Positions 54,071 through 60,110 of a stretch of DNA of 64,000 bases are shown piece after piece; positions within the stretch are counted from its first letter, which is position 1, and every line of letters starts with the position of its first letter. The DNA is from Xestospongia muta (lineage: Eukaryota; Porifera; Demospongiae; Haplosclerida; Petrosiidae), in the NCBI GenBank assembly GCA_963693285.1, contig OY848922.1:5444923-5508922 (forward strand), written 5' to 3'. The translations under genes were made by a program, and so were the position numbers. The notes below the pieces were generated by a model. The model made no database searches. It had not been told where the DNA came from and saw only the letters and a program-made list of their open reading frames with translations.

Positions 54071-55022
54071 TATGTATATATAGTATGATGTAATTGAAAA
54101 CGCGGCATGACACAAAACACTACTTTACATTGTTTACAATGGTATGTTGTGGTCTTTCTACCATTTTTTTTATGACTACAGACAATACATTTGTTTGCTT
54201 TTTTAGGTATGTATTGAAGAAACCAAATTCTGCCCTTGAAGCAAACAATGACCTCATTTATGGAGAGTTCACATCAAGAATTATAATTAGCTTGAAATTT
54301 ACTAATCAGTGATGTAATAAGGGGACGTCTCTTATATAATGGATCATATCCTGGTTCACCTTTTTGTTTTTTTGGCTTTCTTGTCATTTATGTGTAGAAA
54401 CTTCAAAATTAGGCTGAATCAATCCCTTGACATTAGACGAGAGAAGGTGACTATACTAAAGGCTAATACTGAGCCCAGTAATCTTCTAATTTTGGGTAGT
54501 GGATTGTTCCTATTATTATTACCAGATTAAAAAATTGTAGCTTTCTGTTGATGTATGCATCTTTTTTTCCAATAGTTTAGGCAAGGTCAGTGTGAAAACT
54601 CTGTTTCATCTGTCATATCTTCTGTTCCTTCAGATTCTCCAACAAAATCTGGGATATCATATGCTACACTACTCAGAGAGATATGTTTTGTTACACTGAT
54701 TTCAATTTCATCACCATACACTATTTCCATACCATCTATTATTTCAGTTTCCACATCAAAATCATTGCTATCATAGTATTCATCATCTATTATTATTAAT
54801 GATTATTAATAATTTATTATTATAGTATTCACTGATCTGTAATAACATTTTAATATCATACTTAGTGTGATATTTATAACCTATGATTACTTGATGCAAT
54901 CATACAATGATCTTTCATACCTTATCAACAACAGTAATGTCAGCACCATTACTAATTAATATTTTGATGGTCTCTGGATGATTATTGTAAGCTGCCCAAT
55001 GTAATGCAGTCCAGCCATTATA
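27589..55022 (-). CDS. Gene B: ankyrin-Roc-COR-Death-Death protein, 5' end missing
   Basis: The visible CDS joins 54921-55022, 47626-47724, 42319-42417, 41221-41319, 39941-40039, 32624-32696, 30053-31881, 29489-29933, 29130-29183, 28814-29068, 28494-28562, 28146-28202, 27980-28042 and 27589-27869. All phases fit and the total is 3,624 bp (1,207 codons plus stop). Domain order is five ankyrin repeats plus a partial one, Roc GTPase, COR, a further conserved region, Death, a short linker, then a second Death-like domain. This is the order of DAPK proteins without the kinase. Roc-COR proteins are GTP-regulated scaffolds and Death domains recruit partners in apoptosis and innate-immune signalling, so an intracellular signalling role is inferred. 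The ankyrin introns are swollen with transposons. An N-terminal exon like gene A's was not found up to 64 kb, so the start may lie beyond the window or the gene may be damaged. Confidence 0.8.
27980..28562 (-). CDS. Gene B three linker exons (28494-28562, 28146-28202, 27980-28042)
   Basis: Exons of 69, 57 and 63 bp, all phase 1 in and out, so any could be skipped without loss of frame. The first and third begin almost identically (DITGASSQ and DITDSGLL, after ATTGCAG and ATTACAG acceptors), suggesting exon duplication. The peptides are polar and short and look like flexible linkers between the two Death domains. Confidence 0.6.
28814..29068 (-). CDS. Gene B first Death-domain exon
   Basis: A 255-bp exon, phase 1 in and out, holding one whole domain. 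The helical pattern is typical of Death domains: LVALIRFAKQIEDWEMLGVY, then LGIKNVVLKEI, then RKDMLMTWLDGG, then KATRAKFIEALKDMGHLDIA and QKIES. Conserved Trp residues sit in helices 2 and 5. Confidence 0.75.
29130..29183 (-). CDS. Gene B small linker exon before Death domain
   Basis: A 54-bp exon, phase 1 in and out, encoding ETESVIIPASSNLPDGPL. Acceptor TTATTAG, donor GTAAGT. Confidence 0.6.
29489..29933 (-). CDS. Gene B exon after COR, no recognised domain
   Basis: It enters in phase 0 (GVFTAVVVALADR) and leaves in phase 1 (QTCWLIG). It has mixed alpha/beta composition with several cysteines (for example CCSIE- and CKLRK-like positions). It carries DRFYWIEVYYNGL and HPVIISWGHDPPL. In invertebrate Roc-COR-Death proteins a region of this size sits between COR and Death, but I do not recognise a named fold. 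Confidence 0.68.
30053..31881 (-). CDS. Gene B Roc-COR exon
   Basis: A single 1,829-bp exon, entering in phase 1 and leaving in phase 0. Counting from its first whole residue, the P-loop GPPCVGKTA is at about 26-34. A Ser/Thr-rich linker of roughly 150 residues separates it from the G3 motif LDSGGQPQF at about 245-253. GTCYDKIK at about 335-342 stands where the NKxD/TKxD G4 motif is expected and is degenerate. From about 417 (PVRWYMFEL) to the end, with VLNFLSHLHTMALFLYFP and FTNPQYLLDMLSALI, the sequence fits a COR domain. GTP binding is likely; hydrolysis and dimerisation cannot be read from sequence. The long insert between G1 and G3 is unusual for a compact GTPase fold and is probably a disordered loop. 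Confidence 0.82.
31882..34100. other. Gene B introns, AT microsatellite, no other gene
   Basis: The intron 31882-32623 shows nothing. The intron upstream of 32696 starts with a TA/AC microsatellite (32753-32810). The stretch 33000-33420 resembles 40440-40860, another old duplication. Confidence 0.45.
32624..32696 (-). CDS. Gene B partial ankyrin exon (73 bp)
   Basis: It encodes GGKTPAELAQSEGYRD then IAKLIIDE, the first two thirds of a last repeat. It ends in phase 1, and the codon is completed by the Roc exon (DE-ALQRLFKRG). The step from phase 0 to phase 1 marks the border between the repeat array and the fixed effector part. Confidence 0.78.
34101..34645 (+). mobile_element. Pogo-like short element, copy 2
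   Basis: The ends read CCGTAGTTCTACGAGTAAGC and, reversed, CCGTAGTTCCCCGAGCAAGC. TA lies at 34099-34100 and 34646-34647. Inside on +, helix-turn-helix relic coding ISPIAKKYGVDRKHIR is at about 34235-34290. It lies in a gene B intron, against or inside the tail of piggyBac copy 2. Confidence 0.75.
34690..35374 (-). pseudogene. piggyBac transposase copy 2, C-terminal half
   Basis: It continues the same protein after the inserted element. GHHIYMNNYYIRPSLFVDM (where DN.YTS is usual) is at about 35275, then DRKGMPLEWKSKAKCKGQ, then LALQWKDKQLITIASTVHD. Decayed sequence follows to about 34690. The open frame 34971-35345 belongs to it. Confidence 0.7.
35375..36126 (+). mobile_element. Internally deleted PIF/Harbinger element inside piggyBac copy 2
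   Basis: The ends are TACTGCGTTTACAC and, reversed, TACTGCATTTACCAC. TAA target duplications are at 35372-35374 and 36127-36129. Joining the flanks restores continuity of the piggyBac protein order. The element is 752 bp and keeps part of a transposase. Confidence 0.82.
35809..36003 (+). pseudogene. PIF/Harbinger transposase fragment
   Basis: DGKFRLSRSTFSHLCHVLLP, then LSVEERVAVTLWFLATPGEY matches the N-terminal helical part of DDE_Tnp_4 transposases (compare residues about 56-110 of the intact protein at 22135). The catalytic part is absent. Confidence 0.7.
36130..37171 (-). pseudogene. piggyBac transposase copy 2, N-terminal half
   Basis: ATG at 37171 gives MTRYNVDQVIDMITSGG, a long acidic region, then TPIEFFDKPFSPEITEEMVD and DYRAQYWPISTVTF-type core, open to a stop at 36443. 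Beyond the stop the same protein continues: YDPLYKIHPLITSL, NPGGEFSIDEA (a catalytic-region Asp), LKAFSLADSKTGYTY. A run of 16 C at 36247-36262 (G on the coding strand) sits where a Trp-Gly-Ile motif is normal and looks like slippage damage. Confidence 0.75.
37324..39662. other. Gene B intron; segmental duplications, C-run
   Basis: No exon was found. Positions 37620-37770 match 47155-47310 and partly 44965-45085. Positions 38480-38570 match 41690-41780. Positions 38985-39440 match 45640-46400. A run of 12 C (38851-38862) sits in a short C/G-rich patch like hAT element ends. Confidence 0.45.
39664..40205 (-). repeat. Ankyrin-exon cassette copy 3
   Basis: Contains the exon 39941-40039 and both conserved flanks. 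It is very close to the next cassette at 40926. Confidence 0.7.
39941..40039 (-). CDS. Gene B ankyrin exon at 39.9 kb (99 bp)
   Basis: Acceptor TTACAG and donor GTATG give 33 codons: YGQTILHWAARNNHPEII, then KMLISNGADITVVDK. Confidence 0.78.
40926..41780 (-). repeat. Ankyrin-exon cassette copy 4
   Basis: Contains the exon 41221-41319. Its left flank starts TGCTGGTGACAAATGATACT just as at 39660. Its right flank continues to a block also seen at 1320-1560, 47930-48035 and 56735-56890. A TA microsatellite is at 40973-40999. Confidence 0.7.
41221..41319 (-). CDS. Gene B ankyrin exon at 41.2 kb (99 bp)
   Basis: Acceptor CTACAG and donor GTATG give 33 codons: DGHTALLIAATNNHPEII, then KILITNGADITVVDK. 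The usual His of TALH is Leu here. It is closest to the 47.6 kb exon. Confidence 0.78.
42319..42417 (-). CDS. Gene B ankyrin exon at 42.3 kb (99 bp), divergent
   Basis: Acceptor TTTAG and donor GTGAGA give 33 codons: DGNTPLMLACMKGHLKVA, then EFLLEQGADMTVINK. It resembles generic ankyrin repeats, not the cassette family, and its flanks are not cassette-like. Confidence 0.78.
42418..43719. other. Gene B intron, duplicated segment, no gene
   Basis: Positions 42755-42905 duplicate 20-170. Positions 42905-42955 match 45190-45235. Nothing coding was recognised. Confidence 0.4.
43720..44170 (+). pseudogene. Gypsy-type retroelement gag remnant
   Basis: Shifting + frames give DPKLESWNSR, then IEDAARKQSTYLSVVGPIT, then a stretch with TETQFIAEYRALGQHC. 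These match the order of the gag region of Ty3/gypsy elements. ATTGGTGGCGAGGC at about 43700 looks like the leader just after a left LTR. There are several stops. It is antisense to gene B in an intron. Confidence 0.55.
44171..44825. other. CpG-containing patch in gene B intron
   Basis: Positions 44260-44600 are less AT-rich and contain many CpG dinucleotides (for example TCGGCCGCCTCC at about 44352). It could be a promoter of unknown direction or part of an unrecognised element. No coding exon was found. Confidence 0.35.
44826..44935. repeat. 33-bp minisatellite, about three copies
   Basis: The unit is like GGCCTTTGCTCTCAACGT followed by a GTTCACTCTCATTGT-type half. Degenerate further units lie to the left (from about 44755). 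Read on the minus strand it would give repeated ESKGHNESE words, a by-product of the repeat. Confidence 0.75.
44940..47347. other. Gene B intron; duplicated blocks only
   Basis: It contains copies of 37620-37770 (at 44965-45085 and 47155-47310) and of 38985-39440 (at 45640-46400). No exon or transposase was recognised. Confidence 0.4.
47348..48035 (-). repeat. Ankyrin-exon cassette copy 5
   Basis: Contains the exon 47626-47724 and conserved flanks. Its right part is cut at about 48035 by a gypsy fragment. Confidence 0.68.
47626..47724 (-). CDS. Gene B ankyrin exon at 47.6 kb (99 bp)
   Basis: Acceptor TTGCAG and donor GTATG give 33 codons: DGHTALHIAATNNNPDII, then KIVITNGADITVVDK. Confidence 0.78.
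48036..48300 (+). pseudogene. Gypsy pol fragment (protease end to start of RT)
   Basis: It is closely related to 56225-56500, including LVIVES, GPNLL, RDWL-type words and the AEERATPRF-like start of the reverse transcriptase region. Frames are broken. Confidence 0.6.
48330..49360 (+). pseudogene. hAT transposase remnant, ZMYM/DUF4371 type
   Basis: Scattered + frames give DFIGLYHVDDIKMDTIVAVL, then CRIQCYDSAPNMKKAAAKI, then LYLHCYGNSLNLAVSDTIKF, all typical of the catalytic region of ZMYM1-like hAT transposases. The piece 49065-49358 may be its C-terminal part. Many stops; clearly dead. It is a different lineage from the element at 50562. Confidence 0.65.
49668..50320 (+). mobile_element. Pogo-like short element, copy 3, with conserved coding relic
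   Basis: TA-flanked (50321-50322 on the right); the terminal repeats are degenerate versions of CCGTAGTTCCC. Instead of the helix-turn-helix relic it carries on + a frame with IGETLSTKKEHNNPHDRF, then VGHIPKEISKIYWFFLHKGG, then IEQGSLGVPCELTF (about 49945-50206). That block resembles a short domain found in many cnidarian and sponge predicted proteins, possibly HIRAN-like; I cannot name it firmly. Confidence 0.68.
50375..50443. repeat. TA microsatellite
   Basis: A nearly pure TATATA run with two TATG interruptions. The equivalent run lies at 53982-54083 in the other duplicate. Confidence 0.9.
50562..53038 (+). mobile_element. hAT element with near-complete transposase
   Basis: The terminal repeats are CAGGGTTTCATCTA at 50562 and its reverse complement ending at 53038. 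A direct repeat TGTGG abuts both ends (50557-50561 and 53039-53043). G-runs (AGGGGGGGAAG) lie just inside both ends. One transposase gene fills the interior. Confidence 0.82.
50709..52930 (+). pseudogene. hAT transposase, TTF-type zinc finger, one frameshift
   Basis: The first frame (50709-about 51036) starts MALERYFRKRSASTSSEP and contains the finger MLCSVCVKYGKPP..GAWVT. The second frame continues with RPVKNWAKASELFGKHAKSKWHL to residue 651 at 52930. The switch falls in GTAACACACGTCC at 51030-51042, where an extra AC (microsatellite slippage) would explain it. The core has FFSIMADESTDIAS, LRGLGFDGASTMSG, YVHCRCHQLQLAA and the C-terminal dimerisation part TATVERTFSDIKMVKTRLRS. Apart from the single shift the gene is open, so it is young. 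An assembly error is the alternative. Confidence 0.82.
53410..53914 (+). mobile_element. Pogo-like short element, copy 4
   Basis: It starts CCGTAGTTCCCTGAGTAAGT and ends GGGGAACGACAG, flanked by TA at 53408-53409 and 53915-53916. It keeps part of the CTVKDKRRRSSIEQGSL relic (about 53597-53650), a shortened form of copy 3. Confidence 0.72.
53982..54083. repeat. TA/TATG microsatellite
   Basis: A long TATATA run followed by TATG repeats; an open frame of Tyr-Ile repeats over it is meaningless. Confidence 0.9.
54205..54800 (-). pseudogene. piggyBac transposase fragment, copy 3
   Basis: It is collinear with 36283-36965 of copy 2 at the DNA level (shared stretches ATGTATTGAAGAAACCAAAT and CAGATTCTCCAACAAA), with several small deletions. 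Both ends of the element are missing. Confidence 0.72.
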
Positions 55023-55205
55023 CTGTAACAATAAAACAAAGAAGTAATACATACACAATGTATACTATACAGATCAATTTCAACTCAATGTACTAGTAGT
55101 ACACAATACATTCATAATGTTAATGATGTTATGTAAACATCAACAATGTGATGTTGTCAATAATTATGGTACAATTATTATATAGTTATATTTATGTATA
55201 TATAA
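54818..55205 (-). repeat. Ankyrin-exon cassette copy 6, truncated
   Basis: Contains the exon 54921-55022. The left flank is shortened by the neighbouring piggyBac fragment. The right flank keeps ACAATAAAACAAAGAAGTAA and the following block. Confidence 0.68.
54921..55022 (-). CDS. Gene B ankyrin exon at 54.9 kb (102 bp)
   Basis: Acceptor TTACAG and donor GTATG give 34 codons: YNGWTALHWAAYNNHPET, then IKILISNGADITVVDK. One extra codon at its start distinguishes it from the 99-bp exons. This is the most upstream gene B exon found. Confidence 0.75.
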
Positions 55206-55339
55206 TTACTATATAATTCTAATTATGTGTTTATTATGTACATGTTATGAATATAATTATCTATTCCTGTCCCACCATAACTTGATTTTGTGTATACTAT
55301 ATAAATGTCATATGTGTTGTATTAGTGAATGTTCTATAT

Positions 55340-56700
55340 CTATGTGACTCGACTTCAAGATATGATGGCTGTCCATGGGAGCATCGGAGAATTCTGCCTC
55401 CAACATTATTGTAGGGCTAATGATGTCTTTGATGATAAGACATCGGCAGTTTTATGTAGTGTTTGTGGTCTTTTCATGCACAAACTAATCAAGTATTTAC
55501 TAATATCTAGAAGACTGTCTGATTATCTTTTGATTCAATTGTAGACTTGGTGAAGGAGTGTTATAGTCCAAAAGCATCAGTAGTTGTCCAGTGTTTTAAT
55601 TTTAATTTAAGGCTACAACTATCCAAATTTTGTGAATATTGGGAGATATGTTTGATGTCATGCTACGTCATCGTTTAGTGGGTGATATTAGACAGCTGAG
55701 TATTCAATGATGACTGCTGGCTGAACCCATCCTAACTCTGAAATGTGCTCTTGAACTGATACTTGCAATGTAGTCTGCAGAGAAGGATACAAGAGATATT
55801 TAGTGCTAAAAGGCCTACTTGTTACCGTTGTGGAGGAAACATCTTAGCACCAATTTGCAGATTTAAAAAATATGTTTGTCATGGCTGCAAGAAGAAGGGG
55901 CACCTAATCAGATGTTGTAGAAATGCCCCCAAAAAAGAGGCCAAACAAGTCAAGTAAAAACATTAACGAGGTGGTAGAAGACCCCATTTCACAATTGTAT
56001 ATGTTTCCCTCAAGTAAGACAAAACCGTTAAAGACAGTGGTTAATATAGATAGCAAAGAGGTTGAGATGGAGAAAAACACAAGAGTGTTAGTGTCAGTGA
56101 TGACACACACAGAGTACAAGAGGCTATGTAATCAAAAGAGTAGACTCCCATTACATGCAGCAAGAATAAACTGGAAGACATATACAGGAGAGATGATTAA
56201 AGTGGTGGTGAACCATCAAGGAGATGAAGAGAGATTACCATTAGTTATTGTAGAGTCCAAAGGACCTAATCTACTCAGAAGAGACTGGTTGATGAAGTTG
56301 AAATACGACTTGCACATGATAAATCAGGTCCGAATGAAGGAAGAGTTAACAACACTCATTTCAAGATACTCTTATATTTTTCAGAATGAACAAGGTATCT
56401 GATATCAAAGCTGTATCTGCCAGGATCATAGCAGAAGAGAGAGCCACTCATAGATTGTTGTCCACAACTGATACCATTTGCACTCTGTTCAAAGGTAGAT
56501 AAGGAACTAGAGAGACTAGAGTCAATGGGAGTACTGGAAAAAGTGGAATTTGCAGACTGGGTGGTACCCATCATTTCAGTGTTGAAGGATGACTGAAATG
56601 TTAGAACTTGTGATGATTATAACATGACCATTAATAAAAAGCATCAAAAGTGGACCAGTATCCATTCCCGAGAGTGGATGACCTTTTTACAGCAATGACC
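55340..56700 (+). pseudogene. Gypsy-type gag-pol remnant
   Basis: In order: a gag piece (SIGEFCLQHYCRANDVFDD, 55329-55544), a second gag piece with LVKECYSPKASVVVQ, and zinc knuckles at 55815-55915 (CYRCGGN and CHGCKKKGHLIRCC). Then comes a protease-end block with GPNLLRRDWLMKLKYD (to about 56310), then the start of the reverse transcriptase (LESMGVLEKVEFADWVVPII, about 56510-56570). It stops there, with frameshifts and stops. The DNA after 56720 is ankyrin-cassette flank, so the element replaced or interrupted such a block. Confidence 0.68.
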
Positions 56701-58129
56701 AGTGGAGTGTATTTTGTATATAATGTATTGTGCTAGAGAATTTGTGCTAGTTTTAGGAATAGAAAGGGTACATCAGATATAAGGACACAGGTTATGAAAA
56801 CTGTAGCTACACCAGTCACTGTTTATTGACAAGACTATAATTCAAGCTAAATGCTTGAACTAAATAATTCAGGCAATCCTTTTATGAAAAAATTAAAATA
56901 AAAACCAAGTTTTTATAACCTATACAGCTGAATTTGAGGTATTCATTTGCTTTGAGTTATATTAACTATACTGCTTGCTCATCTCCTGAGTAATACTAAG
57001 TGATGTTGAGTCTTAAAGAAATTCCTTTGCAACATTAATACTGGTAAAGTAACTTAATACTAAACCCATCATTAAATAAAACTTGCTTTGTAATGACATC
57101 AAGAGTAAATTTGGTTTCTCAAGTAGATTATTAAATTGGACTTTTGTTTTATTAAAGGGTGTATTAAATGTTATGGATGGATAGGTGCTTAAGTGGTTAT
57201 ATTAGGCAAGTGATGTAATCAATGTTATAGAAAAAAATTGATCATATCTTCTATTTCACTTTGATTCCTTTAATTCTTCATCATGTTTCATGTAGTGTGT
57301 TTATGTAATAAATTTTCAACAATTTTCACCAACTTCAATAAAGTCTTAGTTTAATGTTATCGATTATATATTTGAACTACATATCTGACATCATCATGTA
57401 ATACAGTTTCTTTTAACTCATATTCTATGCTTCAATTTCAAAGCAATAATAGTAATGTTTATAAAAAATGTGGCATTTTGCTTGAATGTATTCATTGTGT
57501 TCATTTCTCATTAGTAAATGTGTAGTTTAACTGTCTGCTGTTAATGTACTTGTAATTGTGGATATAACCATGACAAAATCAAACATTTTATTTTATTATT
57601 GCTATACTAAGGTCAAGGTTCTGATTGAGCATATAAAATTGTGTATTACATTTTATTATACGTGTCTACTGAATGATGTAAAATGAGAAAACAATTTTAT
57701 CAGTGTATGCTGGAAAGGCACATAATAAATTTATGTTGTTACACAAGCTGCAATAGTCTGTCAAATTATATTATATGTCACTTAATCTTTTAAGCATATT
57801 TCAATTATACATGTACTAATTTATAAAACAGTGTATTGGGTTAGAAAAAAAGTGAGTTCAAGGTAATACTAGAGGCATACAGAGTTTAAATCAGTGTGTG
57901 AAAAAGTTGCGGTATGGTTCCTGGAGAACAAAATGTCCAAATTTTTGTTTACATACTGTTTAACAATACATTCTACAACATCTCAATGTCCTCATTGGTT
58001 ATTACTTAAATATTGTCCTTGATCAAAATTAGATGTTTTGTTTCCTAACATTGAAAGCTATGTAGAACAGCATCAACAAACTCAAAAGAATGCTCGTGAT
58101 CGACATAGTAAACATTATAGAGCTTATGT
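56701..58129. other. Old duplicated intron-type DNA
   Basis: Positions 56735-56890 match the cassette right flank. Positions 57280-57710 weakly match 2250-2640 in gene A. No exon was found, although this is where a further gene B exon might be expected. Confidence 0.4.
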
Positions 58130-58190
58130 ACTGACGTCACGAAACGTAATAAAAAATAGCAACTGTTGCTAGGGCGCCATCTTGAGTGGC
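58130..58190. promoter_or_regulatory. Promoter-like patch: CRE and YY1-type motifs
   Basis: TGACGTCA at 58132-58139 and GGCGCCATCTTG at about 58173-58184 (AAGATGGCGCC on the other strand, a YY1-type initiator word) lie upstream of the PHD-finger frame. Motif match only. Confidence 0.45.
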
Positions 58191-58352
58191 AAAAGCACGT
58201 TCATACACAAGTGTGGCAGCATCTGAAGTCACATTAGCCAGGTACTATGTAACACGAGACACCTGTGTTTATAAACCTTGGTGTTCTTCTGAAGCTATTG
58301 GGCAAGTAGTACTCTAGGGAGCCAGTAGCATCAATCTCATCAACAGGAAACG

Positions 58353-58562
58353 AACAAGTTGAAGAATGTGCATGTGGAGATGTTATGTTGCTACTGCAGG
58401 AAAGAGGAATATGGGGAATTAATGATCTATTGTGACAATAACGATTGTTGTATACAATGGTTTCACACAACATGCCTTCAGATTACCACAATTCCAAAGG
58501 TTAAATGTTTTTGTCCTGATTGTCAGAGAAAACCAAATAAAGGCACTAGGATGTTGTTTTAA
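58353..58562 (+). CDS. PHD-finger protein piece
   Basis: An open frame ending at 58562 with CCYCRKEEYGELMIYC, then DNNDCCIQWFHTTCLQ, then KVKCFCPDCQRKP. Spacing fits the C4HC3 zinc ligands of a PHD finger. PHD fingers read histone tails. YqaJ-type proteins of animal transposons can end in such a finger, so this may be a stray or inverted piece of the element at 60-61.7 kb. No convincing start codon or upstream exon was found; it may not be expressed. Confidence 0.6.
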   Translation, partial: NKLKNVHVEMLCCYCRKEEYGELMIYCDNNDCCIQWFHTTCLQITTIPKVKCFCPDCQRKPNKGTRMLF

Positions 58563-58720
58563 TAATAATTATTATTTTTAAGATTACTGTTGTTTGATAA
58601 CATGCATTAATTTAATTAAATAAAACAGCTGATTCACAGGAATTGCACAATACACAACAAACAACAACTACTTTATTTACAGTGCTAGTGTCTTCCTCCT
58701 CATTACACATAATGAAGTGT

Positions 58721-59437
58721 TCACTGTAAAATAGTATATTTTTGCCTCACTAGGCCAATTACTCTTTCGATATCAATACAGACATGAGATAGTTGACAAG
58801 AGATATCCACATCAGATTTGCTCAGCTGTTCTTTTCCTCGAGTAAAAGGAGGTAGTTTCACTACAGCAGAGTAAAGGCCAGCACTATCATGTATATTAAA
58901 ACCCCTATCTGCCAAAACTATATCACCTGGTAGTAGGTTCTCTAAAATGCCTGTTTTCTGTCAGATGTATATCTGAAATACTACCTCCCCATCTTTTAGA
59001 TATAAATGTGACCACACCTTGTGGAGCTACTCTTATAAGGAATTTGACAGTGTTGTAGTGCTTGTAATTAGACCAAGTTTGAGCTCTGGCTTTCAAGTTA
59101 GTGAGTCTTTCCATGAAAACTTCAAAACAGTCTATAATCACAACACATTTTCCAAAGATCTTTCTGAATTCCATAGGCTGAGTCCGTACCAGTTCTCCTC
59201 TATCTGGCCATTTAACAAGAGGACCCAATCGAATATACAATATATCAATCCATTTCTTCACATGTCGTGATTAACTCCAAATCTGTATGCAAGATCCTGA
59301 TCCCCTAGATTAAGGCACAGCTTCATCAAAATCATAACAAACTGCTGAAAGCTTTTTGTGTAACGATTAGTACAGCCTACAGCACAACAGCTTTTCTGTT
59401 TTCCTTTTGGCACTCTAAATAGCGGATATGACGCCAT
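58721..59437 (-). pseudogene. THAP/DDE_4 transposase, internally deleted, two frameshifts
   Basis: ATG at 59437 starts MASYPLFRVPKGKQKSCC, then AVGCTNRYTKS, which looks like the first zinc ligands of a THAP finger. It then jumps to the transposase helix region LMKLCLNLGDQDLAYRFG. After a frameshift near 59270 comes the DDE core: VKKWIDILYIRLGPLVKWP, VVIIDCFEVFMERLTNL, AQTWSNYKHYNTVKFLI and GVVTFISKRWGGSISD. After another shift near 58925 come VLADRGFNIHD and HVCIDIERVIGLVRQ. The Asp/Asp/Glu positions are kept (IDC, ADRGF, IERVI). It resembles IS5/ISL2-type eukaryotic elements. Confidence 0.72.
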
Positions 59438-59440
59438 TCA

Positions 59441-60110
59441 GCTCCTCCCACTGCATAACCTCTATACTTTAAGGTGGCGGTACGGTGATATTCATAGCTT
59501 AACTTTTTTCTTATATAATTTATATATCTTTTCTTGTTTTAATACCATCCTTTGACTACTACATTGTATCAATGGTCTTCATCTTCGATAAAAATTTTAA
59601 AAATTGGATGTATCATTGTAGAGTTACTGGAGTAACAATATACAGAACAAAGGTACATTTTTCTAAAAACTTCTTATAGGTAGACATTAGAAACCTACCT
59701 TGCTATTACAGTTATATGAGATCTATAATCCTATGAAAGCTTTTTTTTTTAATTACTGCTATACTTTCTGAGATACACAAATCAGAGTAAAATCTTTGAG
59801 AGCCTTCAGAAAACCGAACGCCATTTTTAAAAATTGGCTTCATAGGATTACTCGTACACGTGTTGGGTAGGGTTGATCAAGATTTCTTACCTGTGTGTAC
59901 TATTAGAGCTGAGATAAATGTACCTTAGTACGACAGTTTGTACTTGCTCATTAACTTTAGCTACAAATACCACTGGAATGTGAAGAGGTATGTTATTATC
60001 TTCGAACCACACCCATGTTAATAATAGGTGAAATCTTTTGGCAATATGGTGGCTCTGAAAAGAACCGTTTAAATTGGAAATCTGAAGGAGTAGAAGTGAG
60101 TCTGTTGGAG
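59441..60110. other. Spacer between transposase and YqaJ remnants
   Basis: No domain was recognised. GGTGGCGGTACGG at about 59472 is a local GC-rich spot that may belong to an element end or promoter. Confidence 0.35.

Larger units (their letters stand above)
53189..54210. repeat. Segmental duplication copy 2 (with 49497-50561)
   Basis: Same landmark order as copy 1, but with about 60 extra bases (53351-53409) before the pogo-like element. It runs into the piggyBac fragment at 54205. Confidence 0.68.

Noticed and set aside
53879..54115. Open frame rich in Tyr-Ile repeats
   Set aside because: It is a TA microsatellite read as protein.
996..55022. Genes A and B as one gene
   Set aside because: Gene B ends with a clear stop in its Death exon at 27589, and gene A has its own start exon at 9907 with a capping repeat, so two genes fit better.
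724..55205. Regularly repeated units suggesting a CRISPR-like array
   Set aside because: Units are kilobases apart, code ankyrin repeats with splice sites, and lie in an animal-type genome.
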